From positions 1-30,710 of IMG/VR virus record IMGVR_UViG_3300046336_000185: a stretch of DNA of 30,710 nucleotides, one strand, 5' to 3'. The position numbers and the translations under genes are program-made. The notes beneath the pieces are model-generated. The model was not told where the DNA came from, searched no databases, and was given only the letters and a program-made list of their open reading frames with translations. This DNA is from a virus. This document shows positions 14,082 through 22,919 of the stretch, one piece after another; the first letter of the stretch is position 1; each line of letters starts with the position of its first letter.

Positions 14082-15004
14082 GGCGGTGGTGAAAGCGGAC
14101 TGTTTGGTATATAGGAAGTTGAGGTATTAGTCCAAGTCCTTAGAGTCCCGATCGGCGGCGGGACAAAAGGCGGCGGCGGCGGTATTGTAAATAAGCTGTA
14201 GCTACTATTTTCTGGATTTGCCACATCAAGACCAAATACGATAGAGCTAGATTGACTAAGAATTGCTCCGACCTGCTGCCCATTAACAATCTCTGGGGGA
14301 GTCGAGTTCGTCACCTGTCGCAACTCTGCGGGCGTAGCAGATATCAACGTAAAATTGTACAGCTTCCTCGCTACGCTCAGGTACAGGCTCGATGGCTCAA
14401 CAATTGTAACGAAATCATCAGCCAACTGCATCGAAATATTGGTTAAAAGCAATGGAGACGCGAAGCCTGTTAGCCCTACCCCAACCGCTACTTTTTGGGC
14501 GTTGTCGATATTGTTGTAATAGTGTTCTCGACCGTATGAAAACTCAACTGAATAATCGTTGCCTTGGGCTACATTGCGCAGGTCTTTTAGCTTGAATCCG
14601 ATAACATTACCTACAACTCTATTTGTACCAGTGATGTCTAGCCGATCATAGATCTGCTGTGATTTCCATTCGACTGGAGTATCAGACGTTGCCGCAAAAT
14701 CATACTGAGCCTCTTTTGGCACTAACCGAACCTTGCCCGCACTATAAAACAGCCTAGTCGCGTCAGGCCATGGCCGTCCTTCAACAGCGGGTATTTCAAT
14801 CCCAAACCCGGTAGGTTTAGACACATACAGTGGGTTTATTTCAAACTCCGGGTATAGCTGATTGTAAGCATCCTGGTACTGGTACTCGACCAAGAACAGT
14901 ACCCAGCCATCAAACGCTTTTTTTGGCCTATTAAATATCTGCCCTTTTTGATAACTAGCCGATCGAACCTCACCAACAACTCCCACCCCTGGAACCGCTC
15001 CCAT
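14078..15004 (-). CDS. Minor tail protein with proline-rich C-terminus
   Basis: The 308-aa product starts at ATG 15004, which shares one base with the upstream stop (TAATG) and follows a GAGG ribosome site. It is beta-rich, with many Tyr and Asn residues (SVEFSYGREHYYNNID), and ends in a proline-rich tail (IPPPPPFVPPPIG near 275-290, SPPP at the end). Such tails are common in proteins that connect the tail to tip fibres. It lies second after the tape measure. Family not identified. Confidence 0.6.
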   Translation of the reverse strand: MGAVPGVGVVGEVRSASYQKGQIFNRPKKAFDGWVLFLVEYQYQDAYNQLYPEFEINPLYVSKPTGFGIEIPAVEGRPWPDATRLFYSAGKVRLVPKEAQYDFAATSDTPVEWKSQQIYDRLDITGTNRVVGNVIGFKLKDLRNVAQGNDYSVEFSYGREHYYNNIDNAQKVAVGVGLTGFASPLLLTNISMQLADDFVTIVEPSSLYLSVARKLYNFTLISATPAELRQVTNSTPPEIVNGQQVGAILSQSSSIVFGLDVANPENSSYSLFTIPPPPPFVPPPIGTLRTWTNTSTSYIPNSPLSPPP

Positions 15005-15441
15005 TAGGCTACCTCGTATAAATCAAATGTGAGATTGTGCCAGCTACTGCCGATCGCACGCCTATACCCTGGCTTGGTATCCATCCAGACATTTACAGGT
15101 GTGCCGATCGCCTCCCAATTATCTTGCACTCTAAGCTGGGCGTTGATCGCACCCTGGGCATCCTGTAACTGCTCAAAAAGTGCCAACTGTGCGGGCTTTA
15201 CCAAAAATGAGCACTTCCAGATTTTTGGATATTGCACCAAATTCTTGCCCTTGATCCGCAGAATTCCATCAAGCGATCGACCATCGCTTGATGGCCAATT
15301 ATCCTGCTCAAATTGCCGCGCTTGCCCAGCATCGCCCAAAAAATCACTAAGTACCAATACATCACTAGTTTGGGTGCTTAGAGCTATGTTGCTACCAGTG
15401 ATTATGTTTGCGGCTGCGGTTCCCCGCCAAGTGACGAACAT
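15004..15441 (-). CDS. Minor tail protein following the tape measure
   Basis: The 145-aa product has a beta-rich body (MFVTWRGTAAANIITGSN, KIWKCSFLVKPAQLALFEQL) like the short tail proteins that follow tape measures in siphoviruses and cap the tube. ATG 15441 lies 2 bases after the tape-measure stop, without a ribosome site of its own, so it is probably coupled. The exact family cannot be named. Confidence 0.6.
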   Translation of the reverse strand: MFVTWRGTAAANIITGSNIALSTQTSDVLVLSDFLGDAGQARQFEQDNWPSSDGRSLDGILRIKGKNLVQYPKIWKCSFLVKPAQLALFEQLQDAQGAINAQLRVQDNWEAIGTPVNVWMDTKPGYRRAIGSSWHNLTFDLYEVA

Positions 15442-15443
15442 GC

Positions 15444-18400
15444 TTATATTTGGCTGGCTGCCGTAGAAAGTGCTGCTGATTGTGATTTTATCAGTTTTCT
15501 AACTCCATCATCCCCAACCCCAGAGATATTGTTTATTTGCTCTAGCTTGGGCTGCCTGCGCTCGATCGATGCCTGCAAATCTTTCACCGCTTGCTCGATC
15601 GCTGCTGAATTGAACGCATTCACCGCACCATTTGGCAATAGATTTGGTTGCCCAAACTGGGGGATAGCAATATTTGGCTGAGTGGTGGACGTGGGCACCG
15701 GTGGAGATATACCCGTAGCTGCCACTTTAGCCCGTTCCGCTGCGCTGGCATATTGGCGCATAGCTTCGGCAGCATCGTAGGTTGATCGAGCCGTGGCCTG
15801 AGTGATATCAAGGGTTTGCTGCTGCAATGTATTAATTATCACCTGTTGACTAATTTGGGCTTTGGCTTGGCTCACGGCCTCACTGGCGAAAGTAACCTGC
15901 TGCTTGGCAAGGTCGATCGACTGCTGAGCATTGGCCTGATTACTGGTAGCAGACTGTCTGGCTAGTTCTAATTTACTTTGGGCATCTGCAACCGCCCGAT
16001 CGCGATCGCGCCCTGGTGCCTGTGCTGTGGCCTTATCCACCTCCGATTGAGCGCCGGTGATTGAGCGCTGATCATTGATGCGCTGCGCCTGTAATGCCGC
16101 TTGGGCATCTAATACGGCTTGCTTGGCCTTTAATTCGGCGATCTGTGCCTCGATCAATAATCGCTTGTTAGCCAGATCGTTCTTTGATTGGTCGATCGCT
16201 AAATTCTGACGAGCAATCGACTGCTCCAACTGGAGCGATGCAGCCTTTCTGCTGGCTGCGTCCTGCTCAACCTGCGCCTGTTTGGCGGTGAGCTGGGCAA
16301 CCGTCTGAGTGTTACTGCCCACCAATTGATTCAATCGATCTTGAATTTCAATCCTCTGCCGATCGCTTAAATTGCCTTCCTGTAATTGCCTAGTGAGTTC
16401 GATCGCGCTTCTCACTTTTTCGCCTTCGATATTTCCTTGCGCGTCTGCCGCACCCTCCAGAGCCCTAGCCAAGTTCACCCGCGCCTGGAATAGATTGTTT
16501 TGCCGCTCCAAGCTCTTGCTAATATTCTCGATCTGGTTTTGCTGCTTGCCAAAACCGGCCTCAGTCGCCCGACTAGCGCGGGTTTGCGCTGCCAAGACTG
16601 TATTGATTTGGCCTAATTGGGCATCGGCAGAACGCGATCGAGCTGCCTGCTGATCCTCGATGGCTTTAATGGCTTGGGTGCGGTTAAAGCCAATCTGCTG
16701 CCCCTCCTGCTCCAACAATTTCAGGGTGATTTGAGCCGTGGTGATTCTGGCTGACTGAACCTCATTTTGATAAGCCCGTTCACTCTCTGGCGATCGAACC
16801 TCATTAGCCAAAGTAGCCAGCACCCGCTCTGATTCCGTAGCTGCTGCCAACTGGGCATTTAGGCTGTCTTTTTGTAGGTCAAGCTTAGCTTGTTCAGTTT
16901 TCTCGAGTGTGGAGATCTGGCGGTTTGCATCCCGCTGAATTTCTTTATTCCGGCTGATTTCGGCTTGCTGCAACAATTGCGCGGCCTTGGCCTGATAAAT
17001 TTTAATTTGCTCGAGTTCGGCTTTGTAAAGGTCGTCGTAAGCACCAATTCTCTTAGTAATTAATTGCCTGATTTTGGCTTCGATCGCCGCTCTCCCTTCA
17101 GTGTCGGCCTTGCCCAATCGCGTGAGACTTAACTGGAGTAATTCGATCTCCCGATCGGATCTATCCAAGGTGTTCTGTAGCCGTAATTGAGCAAACTCGA
17201 ATTCAGAGATTTGGCTAGTAGTTTTGTATGCTTCATAGGCTTTTAGCTGATTCTCATACTGGATATTTTCCAGATCAATGATTTTTGCATCGTATCCTTT
17301 AATTAATTGTTGGCGCTTGCCCTCAGTTTCAGCGATTTGCCCCAACAGTTTTTCACGGCCAAAACTATCAGCAGCGGCTAATCTGCTGAGAGATTGATTT
17401 TGTTGCGCCAACTGCTCATCTAATTGCCCTACGTTTAGCAATAGCAGCTTATCTTGATATTCCCGCTCACTGGACAGGCCGATTTCCCGTTGAGCGCTGA
17501 TAAGTTGGCGCTGAGAGTCAAACCCGCCAAGAATGGCTTTGCGGCCTCTCTCCTGATATTCACCAATAATTTGCAATTTACTGGCCTCGGTTTTGGCCAA
17601 TTCGGCGATCGCCTGATTTCGGGCTTGGTCACTTTGAGCATTATCAACTGCTGCTTGCTGGGCTTCCTGCTGCTTGGTAATTTCAGCTATTTTTAGGCGA
17701 GTAGTTTCTAAATCTGCCTGTTGCTCACCTAGTCTCTCGTTGGCCTTGAGTTGAGCGACTTGGGCAATACTGGCCGTGATCGCTGCGGCTTCAGCAGCAA
17801 TCCTGTTTTTGGTAATACCAATGATCTCGTCAGCAGCTTTTTTTCTAGTGGCTGCCTCCAACCCCGCGTCATCTCGAATCTTAGCCAGCTCATCGATCGC
17901 CCCCTCATTGGATTGTTGCCCGACCTCGATCAGCTCTTTGACCTTGCCAATTCGGGCATTGTAAAGAGATTCGATCGCGTCCTTGGCCTGTGTGCGGATC
18001 TCCAACTCAGCCTTGGTATTGCCCTTGATAGCCTCAAGTTCCGATCGAGCCGCTTCAGTATTGATGTATTTGGCTTTTGCTCCAGATTCAGCCAATTTGA
18101 TGCTGTCGGTTAGTGCCTGTTTAAATTGAGCCGGATCGCCATTACCATCTTTGTTGATCAGCTCCCTGGCCTGCTTCACTCGCTTAGCATATAGCTCCTG
18201 TGTACTACCCAAATCATCAAGCAATTTAGCTTCTAATTTAATACCGCCCGCGTTCTTCTCGCTAGCGGCTGCCTGGGCTTCAGCCCCCTTAATTAAATTA
18301 TTGCGTTGCTCAATGATAGCCGGGTTATTGGCCTGCACCTTGCTAATTTCGGTAGCCTCGTCCTTAGCAGATTGGGTAAGTGCTTTATTGGCAGCTAGCA

Positions 18401-19928
18401 AAGCTTTGCGCTGCTTCACCTGTTCGGCAGATAATGGGATACCTGATTCTTCGATTTTTTGTAACCTTCTCAACTCAATGCCATTTTGCCCGATCGCGTC
18501 CTGGAGTTTCAGGAGCTGTTCGCCGTATTGCTCCAATGCACCAAGCGCGTCAGTATCGCCTTGATAATTGATCAAGTCGTTAATTTTACCCAGTTGATCT
18601 AGGGCAGAGCTAATGGTCGTAATCGCTGGTTTTAGGTACTCCTGTATTGCCTGAGCTACGATCACAGTGTCATCGATCGCCGCCTTAAATAAGGTGGAAA
18701 CGATCGGGGCAAGCTTAATTACAGAGTCCTCGATCGCGCGAAACAACGGTTCAAATTTAGACAATGAATCAATTCCACCAGCAGCCGATTCCGATAGCCC
18801 GCGAAAAAAGTTAGTAATGGCTACCTCGTTCTTTTTAAGGTATTTCTCAACTTGATCTAGGGCTTTAATTATTGGCTCTAACAACGGCTCACCACTAATT
18901 CGGGTAATGCGCTCAAATAAATCTTTGATATTTGAGCCAATACCCTCGATCGATCTTGCCCCAATGGCATTACCGGCTACAAACACCTCCAGCCGCTTGT
19001 TTAGCTCGTCAACTAGCCGCCCTTGAGCTTTCCAAGTGTTTACCTGGTCATTAGTAATATTTAGGTTTTTGGCTAGTAGGCTATTTTGGTCGATCTGCCC
19101 CTTCGCGATCGAGTTGATCTCCTGGCTGGCTTGAGCCAACGGGATCCCCACGACCTTGAGAGATGCTGCCCAACCTTTGGTCAGGCTGGTAGCTGCACTG
19201 ATAGCATCCGGAAACTGCTTGCTCTGATTGTTTAAACTCGCAGCATTAGTTAGGGTGATTTTAAAGAGCTCGGTTACTTGGTCTGTAGTTACCCCTACTA
19301 GTTCTTGAGTATCTCGCTCCACTTGTTTTAAAGCATTTTTGATCTGTGTTTTTGTACTGTTAATCTTGGCAGTAGGATCGGTGATTTCCGATCCGCCTTG
19401 AAACACCCGGCTACTACTGGCTAAATTGGTTTGGCTACTTAGGATCTGAGCATTCAGCTTTTCATTCGACGTGATCAAAGCATCATAAACCGGCTGGGCA
19501 GCGGCTTTCAATGTCTGCAATGCCTGCACTACATTATTAAATTTAAAAGCTAACTGCCCTAGCCCCTCAGACAATTGGCTCTGGCTGCCTTTATTAGCCT
19601 GCGCCGCCTTATCAAGTGCCCCAAACTGCTCGGCTGTGATTTTGCCTTGAGCGGCCAAGGTGGCAAATTTGGCGTAGCTATCAGCCCCAACCGCATTAAG
19701 CAATCGAAGGCTCTCGATCGATCTCTGCGCCTGCTCAGCAGTTAATCCCAGTCCCTCAGCAAATCTTTTGGCCTCAGAATAACTACCCCCCAAGGTATTG
19801 GCTAATCTGGTGATGCCTGGTGACTGGGCTGCTGTTTGCTCGATCGAGCGTTGCACAGCGGCCAATTGAGCTACTGTGCTAGCGCCGCCTTCGGCTCCAA
19901 TCAATAACTTAAGAGCTAAATCAGACAT
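15444..19928 (-). CDS. Tail tape measure protein
   Basis: The gene is by far the largest (1494 aa) and encodes a long helical protein. Residues 1-500 resemble the globular N-terminal part of phage tape measures (PIVSTLFKAAIDDTVIVAQA near 430). From about 540 to 1400 it is nearly continuous coiled coil rich in Ala, Gln, Glu and Lys (QLKANERLGEQQADLETTR). The C-terminus is proline-rich and then basic. At about 0.15 nm per residue the tail would be roughly 220 nm long, an estimate that fits a siphovirus. No lysozyme or peptidase domain is seen. ATG 19928 abuts the chaperone stop. Confidence 0.9.
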   Translation of the reverse strand: MSDLALKLLIGAEGGASTVAQLAAVQRSIEQTAAQSPGITRLANTLGGSYSEAKRFAEGLGLTAEQAQRSIESLRLLNAVGADSYAKFATLAAQGKITAEQFGALDKAAQANKGSQSQLSEGLGQLAFKFNNVVQALQTLKAAAQPVYDALITSNEKLNAQILSSQTNLASSSRVFQGGSEITDPTAKINSTKTQIKNALKQVERDTQELVGVTTDQVTELFKITLTNAASLNNQSKQFPDAISAATSLTKGWAASLKVVGIPLAQASQEINSIAKGQIDQNSLLAKNLNITNDQVNTWKAQGRLVDELNKRLEVFVAGNAIGARSIEGIGSNIKDLFERITRISGEPLLEPIIKALDQVEKYLKKNEVAITNFFRGLSESAAGGIDSLSKFEPLFRAIEDSVIKLAPIVSTLFKAAIDDTVIVAQAIQEYLKPAITTISSALDQLGKINDLINYQGDTDALGALEQYGEQLLKLQDAIGQNGIELRRLQKIEESGIPLSAEQVKQRKALLAANKALTQSAKDEATEISKVQANNPAIIEQRNNLIKGAEAQAAASEKNAGGIKLEAKLLDDLGSTQELYAKRVKQARELINKDGNGDPAQFKQALTDSIKLAESGAKAKYINTEAARSELEAIKGNTKAELEIRTQAKDAIESLYNARIGKVKELIEVGQQSNEGAIDELAKIRDDAGLEAATRKKAADEIIGITKNRIAAEAAAITASIAQVAQLKANERLGEQQADLETTRLKIAEITKQQEAQQAAVDNAQSDQARNQAIAELAKTEASKLQIIGEYQERGRKAILGGFDSQRQLISAQREIGLSSEREYQDKLLLLNVGQLDEQLAQQNQSLSRLAAADSFGREKLLGQIAETEGKRQQLIKGYDAKIIDLENIQYENQLKAYEAYKTTSQISEFEFAQLRLQNTLDRSDREIELLQLSLTRLGKADTEGRAAIEAKIRQLITKRIGAYDDLYKAELEQIKIYQAKAAQLLQQAEISRNKEIQRDANRQISTLEKTEQAKLDLQKDSLNAQLAAATESERVLATLANEVRSPESERAYQNEVQSARITTAQITLKLLEQEGQQIGFNRTQAIKAIEDQQAARSRSADAQLGQINTVLAAQTRASRATEAGFGKQQNQIENISKSLERQNNLFQARVNLARALEGAADAQGNIEGEKVRSAIELTRQLQEGNLSDRQRIEIQDRLNQLVGSNTQTVAQLTAKQAQVEQDAASRKAASLQLEQSIARQNLAIDQSKNDLANKRLLIEAQIAELKAKQAVLDAQAALQAQRINDQRSITGAQSEVDKATAQAPGRDRDRAVADAQSKLELARQSATSNQANAQQSIDLAKQQVTFASEAVSQAKAQISQQVIINTLQQQTLDITQATARSTYDAAEAMRQYASAAERAKVAATGISPPVPTSTTQPNIAIPQFGQPNLLPNGAVNAFNSAAIEQAVKDLQASIERRQPKLEQINNISGVGDDGVRKLIKSQSAALSTAASQI

Positions 19929-20510
19929 TTAATCAGTTTCACCTAGCGTGCCCCATAAAGTGTTTAGATCGTTTCCAGCTCTAATCTGGGCAATGGTTTC
20001 GGCCTTCTCCTTCTCTGCCTTCTGCTCATCGGTGAGGCTGTTAAAGTTCTGGGCAGCATTAAGATCGAATGCTACCTGTGCCGGTAGCTCAGTAGCTAGC
20101 TTGATCGCCGCTTCCAAGTCCCCAGCCAAGCAACTAATACATTCTCCTAGCGTCTGAGGTTTGTCAGAAGAATCGGAATTCTGCACCTTGGGGGAATTAA
20201 TTTTTACCAGGTCTCCTGGCTCCCCATCAGCACCAAATATCAACAACTCCAACTGCTCGGCTGTGAACCACTCAGCGGCCAGACAGTTTAGCCGAAGCAC
20301 CTCGTCTAGGTTGTGCTGAAATTCATGATTGTCTCGGTACAGATTAACCCATGGCTGATCAGAGTTTTCAGCGGCCTGCACTATCTCAATTAGCCGAGAC
20401 AGTCTAGCCTGAAACTGAAACCGTCCGACGATCGAACACCCCGCAGTTTTGCGAATGGTGCCCGATCGATCCACGATCTCAGCAAGGATACCCAGCTCAA
20501 TCCAGCGCAT
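19929..20510 (-). CDS. Probable tail assembly chaperone
   Basis: I start the gene at ATG 20510 (193 aa), because the upstream part of the open frame overlaps the tail tube gene; the stop of that gene is 4 bases earlier. It is an acidic helical protein with a region (YRDNHEFQHNLDEVLRLN) and a long charged helix near the end (EQKAEKEKAETIAQIRAGN). Its place between tail tube and tape measure is that of the tail assembly chaperone, which guides tape-measure folding. I see no second overlapping frame with a slippery site of the lambda G/GT type, so it seems to be a single product. Confidence 0.6.
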   Translation of the reverse strand: MRWIELGILAEIVDRSGTIRKTAGCSIVGRFQFQARLSRLIEIVQAAENSDQPWVNLYRDNHEFQHNLDEVLRLNCLAAEWFTAEQLELLIFGADGEPGDLVKINSPKVQNSDSSDKPQTLGECISCLAGDLEAAIKLATELPAQVAFDLNAAQNFNSLTDEQKAEKEKAETIAQIRAGNDLNTLWGTLGETD

Positions 20511-20514
20511 AAGG

Positions 20515-21291
20515 TTAGTGCAGTTTTTCGATGTACCAAGGCAATTCGGAGGCATCGGTCTGATTGACCCGATATTCCACTTCGGCTTTAGTTGCCGAAC
20601 CCGCAAACGACAAGCTAGGCACCTTGATTCGAGCCATTTCGGGCACCACCAATTTGCCGTATTTAGTACCGCCGCTGCCGTAAGCCAGACCGCTAAAGCT
20701 TACTAGGTCTAGTTGCTCTGTACCAAGCTCCAACCCCAAAGTTTCGATCGATGGCACCTGAGTAATGACTCGATAGTTAATCAGCTTCCCGGCCTGTGAA
20801 GGATTAAAAATCAGCTTGTTGGTTGTGCGATCAATTTTAAATTGCCCTGGAGTAAGTGCTGATGCTGCGGTCGCTGGAGGCATTTCTTGCAGCAGCGTAT
20901 CACTGGCGTTATTGGTGGCGATTACCTGAGCCAGGAATGCAGGTGTGACCACAGCAAGAATGTCTGGGTCATTCATTTCTCCCGAACTATCGACACGTTT
21001 GGTTCGGACTTGTGCCGATTGAATATTTGTGGAGGTTGCGGCCAAGCGGCCAAATACCAATTGCAGAGTGAGCCAGGTTAGCGCCTCAAACCCAAGCTTC
21101 ATCGTGTAATTCTCACCCTTCAACGCGGCACCTGTGATTACTTCACGGCCACCAACAAATCCTTTTGCGGTTACTTCCTCCGAAGCGCCGTCCAATGAAA
21201 AGTCGATCGCTGCTGGGAAAAACCCTTTTTTGATCGCCCCTTTGGTCTCGATACACAAAAATCCACTGCCGTAGAATAAACCCTGACTCAT
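20515..21291 (-). CDS. Major tail (tube) protein
   Basis: The 258-aa product begins MSQGLFYGSGFLCIETKGA and has an all-beta pattern (GFFPAAIDFSLDGASEE, AALKGENYTMKLGFEALTW), as in tail-tube proteins of phages with a Mu-type head. It lies directly before the chaperone and tape measure. The start has a good GAGGT site 8 bases upstream. Tube rings stack around the tape measure to build the tail. A tail-sheath gene is absent, consistent with a non-contractile tail. Confidence 0.8.
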   Translation of the reverse strand: MSQGLFYGSGFLCIETKGAIKKGFFPAAIDFSLDGASEEVTAKGFVGGREVITGAALKGENYTMKLGFEALTWLTLQLVFGRLAATSTNIQSAQVRTKRVDSSGEMNDPDILAVVTPAFLAQVIATNNASDTLLQEMPPATAASALTPGQFKIDRTTNKLIFNPSQAGKLINYRVITQVPSIETLGLELGTEQLDLVSFSGLAYGSGGTKYGKLVVPEMARIKVPSLSFAGSATKAEVEYRVNQTDASELPWYIEKLH

Positions 21292-21303
21292 TAGATTAAC
21301 CTC

Positions 21304-21756
21304 TTAATTTTCTTGCTCAAAATATTGTGTGTAATGTCGATCAATTTGCCAGATCGATTGGTATAGCCATAGCCCTTCAGAAAATTGCCCTGGTGCTGTG
21401 TTTTGGTGCCACAGCCCGACCGCGCTATCAGCCTCAATAGAACCGAGGCCAGTGATAGCCGATCGAATAACAGCTAAATAATCTAGCTGTTCGTCTGCAT
21501 AGTAGAGATCAAATAATCTCAGTACCAGTACGAACCGCCAACTCTCTGACTGCCTCCAGTGCTCTCGACGAGTTGCCCCGTCTTCTGGTGACTGTGAGCT
21601 GATGGCATCTAGCCCCACCCATATCGCCTGTTCTGTTACCGGCTCTCCTAAAATTGCCGGGTCAAACGGGCATTTCTCGATCGTCACATTGGGCAATGCC
21701 TCAGTGAGTCGATCGATAATCAGTTGCTGAAATTCGGTGATAGTTAAGGCTGCCAT
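21304..21756 (-). CDS. Gp37-like tail terminator or joining protein
   Basis: The 150-aa product shows the shape of the Mu gp37 family: an N-terminal helix (EFQQLIIDRLTEALPNV), strands with a conserved FVLVLRLFDLYY, and a closing GLWLYQSIWQIDRHY. Such proteins close the tail tube or join it to the head. ATG 21756 has an AAGG site and lies within the end of a 45-aa gene in another frame. Gene order (gp36-like, then this gene, then tail tube) agrees with Mu. Confidence 0.65.
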   Translation of the reverse strand: MAALTITEFQQLIIDRLTEALPNVTIEKCPFDPAILGEPVTEQAIWVGLDAISSQSPEDGATRREHWRQSESWRFVLVLRLFDLYYADEQLDYLAVIRSAITGLGSIEADSAVGLWHQNTAPGQFSEGLWLYQSIWQIDRHYTQYFEQEN

Positions 21757-21838
21757 TATTCCTTGGGATTAGTCTTACCTCTCCGTGCTCAGTCAGTATC
21801 AGTAATTGATTGCTAGATCCAAACATGTAACGTTTCAT
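21701..21838 (-). CDS. Small hypothetical protein (45 aa) in the head-tail joining block
   Basis: ATG 21838 is preceded by AGGGAGA, the best ribosome site in this block, and opens a 45-aa frame beginning MKRYMFGSSNQLLILTEHGE and ending at TGA 21701. It fills the only gap between the gp36-like and gp37-like genes and overlaps the latter by 56 bases. The pattern of a hydrophobic strand followed by a turn and charged strand could be a small beta protein. Some Mu-like phages have a small gene at this place. Family unknown. Confidence 0.5.
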   Translation of the reverse strand: MKRYMFGSSNQLLILTEHGEVRLIPRNNGSLNYHRISATDYRSTH

Positions 21839-21853
21839 ATAGGTCTCCCTTAT

Positions 21854-22297
21854 TTAGTCATATCCCCTCAAATCGATGCCAGGAGCCTTACGGCCTTTCG
21901 CCCTTGCTCTTGCCCCGGTAGTAGATCCATTAAGATCCGCTTGCCCTGGTAGCCCCGGCTCACCCCACTTAATTCGGCCATCGGCGATACGCTTTAGCCA
22001 GTCATAGGTGAGCTGACAATCGTCTCGAACCTTTTCTCTGTTGGAGATATTATCTAGGTCGCATCGCGCTAGTACTAAGCAATGATGCCTCAATGGCTCG
22101 ATCGCCTGCGGAATAGCAACGGGCACAGCATATCTACCACTCAGCCAGCTATCAATAATCCCACTAGCAGCGGCTAACGCCAGATCGAGCCGATCGGTGT
22201 TAGGGGTGGTCAAAGTGGGCGAGTTGCGATTAGAAAGCTGCTTGGCTTCCTTCTCACCGAATCTACTGATAAAATCTTGAGCCGTAGCGTATGCCAT
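21854..22297 (-). CDS. Head-tail connector protein, DUF1320 (Mu gp36-like)
   Basis: The 147-aa product is a clear match to DUF1320 (PF07030): MAYATAQDFISRFGE at the start, LALAAASGIIDSWLSGRYAVP in the middle, then LRHHCLVLARCDL. These helical connector proteins sit below the portal and take part in head completion. The C-terminal 30 residues are basic and flexible (TGARARAKGRKAPG). The gene order with capsid proteins upstream and gp37-like downstream agrees with Mu. Confidence 0.88.
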   Translation of the reverse strand: MAYATAQDFISRFGEKEAKQLSNRNSPTLTTPNTDRLDLALAAASGIIDSWLSGRYAVPVAIPQAIEPLRHHCLVLARCDLDNISNREKVRDDCQLTYDWLKRIADGRIKWGEPGLPGQADLNGSTTGARARAKGRKAPGIDLRGYD

Positions 22298-22299
22298 GA

Positions 22300-22659
22300 T
22301 TAAGCGCCCTTGCGGATTTCATCGCCTTTCACCATCCGCCGATGTTTTAATTCGTCGGCGTTGGTTGCTTGGGAGTTAATATCGATTTCGCCATTAGGTA
22401 AACTGGTCACATAGTGCATTTCAGGCTTGCCCAAAACTTGCACAGTGTCGCCGTTGTGCTCCTGCCCTACGGCGAAAAGTAACTGCTGCCCGATCGGGAT
22501 TAACTCGCCCTTGTGATCGCAATGATCGCAAAGGCCAAACATCACCCATTGATCGCCCATGTCCGCCATGAGCGCATGGACAGACCCAACATCTAGCCCC
22601 GTGGCTGCATTGGCAATCTTGTAGTAAGCATGGGTGGCAATCTGGTTAGTCGTTTGCAT
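22300..22659 (-). CDS. Hypothetical head-region protein (119 aa) with a CDHCDH metal-binding-like motif
   Basis: The 119-aa product contains CDHCDH (about 44-49), a close cluster of two Cys and two His that could hold a metal ion, in a beta-rich setting (LIPIGQQLLFAVGQE). Its C-terminus is polar and charged. ATG 22659 abuts the preceding stop (TAA ATG). It sits between the gp35-like and gp36-like genes and probably takes part in the capsid or connector. I do not recognise a family. Confidence 0.65.
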   Translation of the reverse strand: MQTTNQIATHAYYKIANAATGLDVGSVHALMADMGDQWVMFGLCDHCDHKGELIPIGQQLLFAVGQEHNGDTVQVLGKPEMHYVTSLPNGEIDINSQATNADELKHRRMVKGDEIRKGA

Positions 22660-22917
22660 TTACTTATCGGTTTCTGGTTCGGTGAGTTTCGCCAACTCCT
22701 CATCAGTGAGATCGTCGATCGGTGTTTCATCAGCAACACCCGCAGCTATTTCTTGAGGCGTTGGCTCGTTCACTACCTCATCAGTCGGCTTATCGGTAGT
22801 TTCCTCCAATAATCCCCAGCTAATATATTGCTTAGCCGTTCCAGCATCGATCACGCTATCTGCTAACACGATGCCGACAGCAAAGCCCAAATCACCCGTC
22901 AAACATTTTAAATTCAT
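22660..22917 (-). CDS. Small capsid-associated protein (gp35-like)
   Basis: The 85-aa product has a short folded N-terminal half (ADSVIDAGTAKQYISWGLLEE) like the small proteins that follow the capsid gene in Mu-type phages, and a strongly acidic Thr/Glu/Asp-rich C-terminal half. It begins 2 bases after the capsid gene with an AGG site. The homology is weak, and the call leans on position. Confidence 0.55.
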   Translation of the reverse strand: MNLKCLTGDLGFAVGIVLADSVIDAGTAKQYISWGLLEETTDKPTDEVVNEPTPQEIAAGVADETPIDDLTDEELAKLTEPETDK

Positions 22918-22919
22918 AG

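Noticed and set aside
15029-15466. A 145-aa plus-strand frame opposite the tail protein
   Set aside because: It mirrors the tail gene exactly and is Cys/Ser/Pro-rich, as expected of an antisense shadow.
18151-18564. A 137-aa plus-strand frame within the tape measure gene
   Set aside because: Long antisense frames arise from the Ala/Leu-rich coiled-coil codons; no ribosome site or domain is present.
19929-20510. A lambda G/GT-type programmed frameshift in the chaperone
   Set aside because: I found no overlapping second frame or slippery heptamer before the tape measure start.
20511-20606. Longer N-terminus for the tail chaperone
   Set aside because: It overlaps the tail tube gene in another frame; ATG 20510 fits the 4-base spacing after the tube stop.
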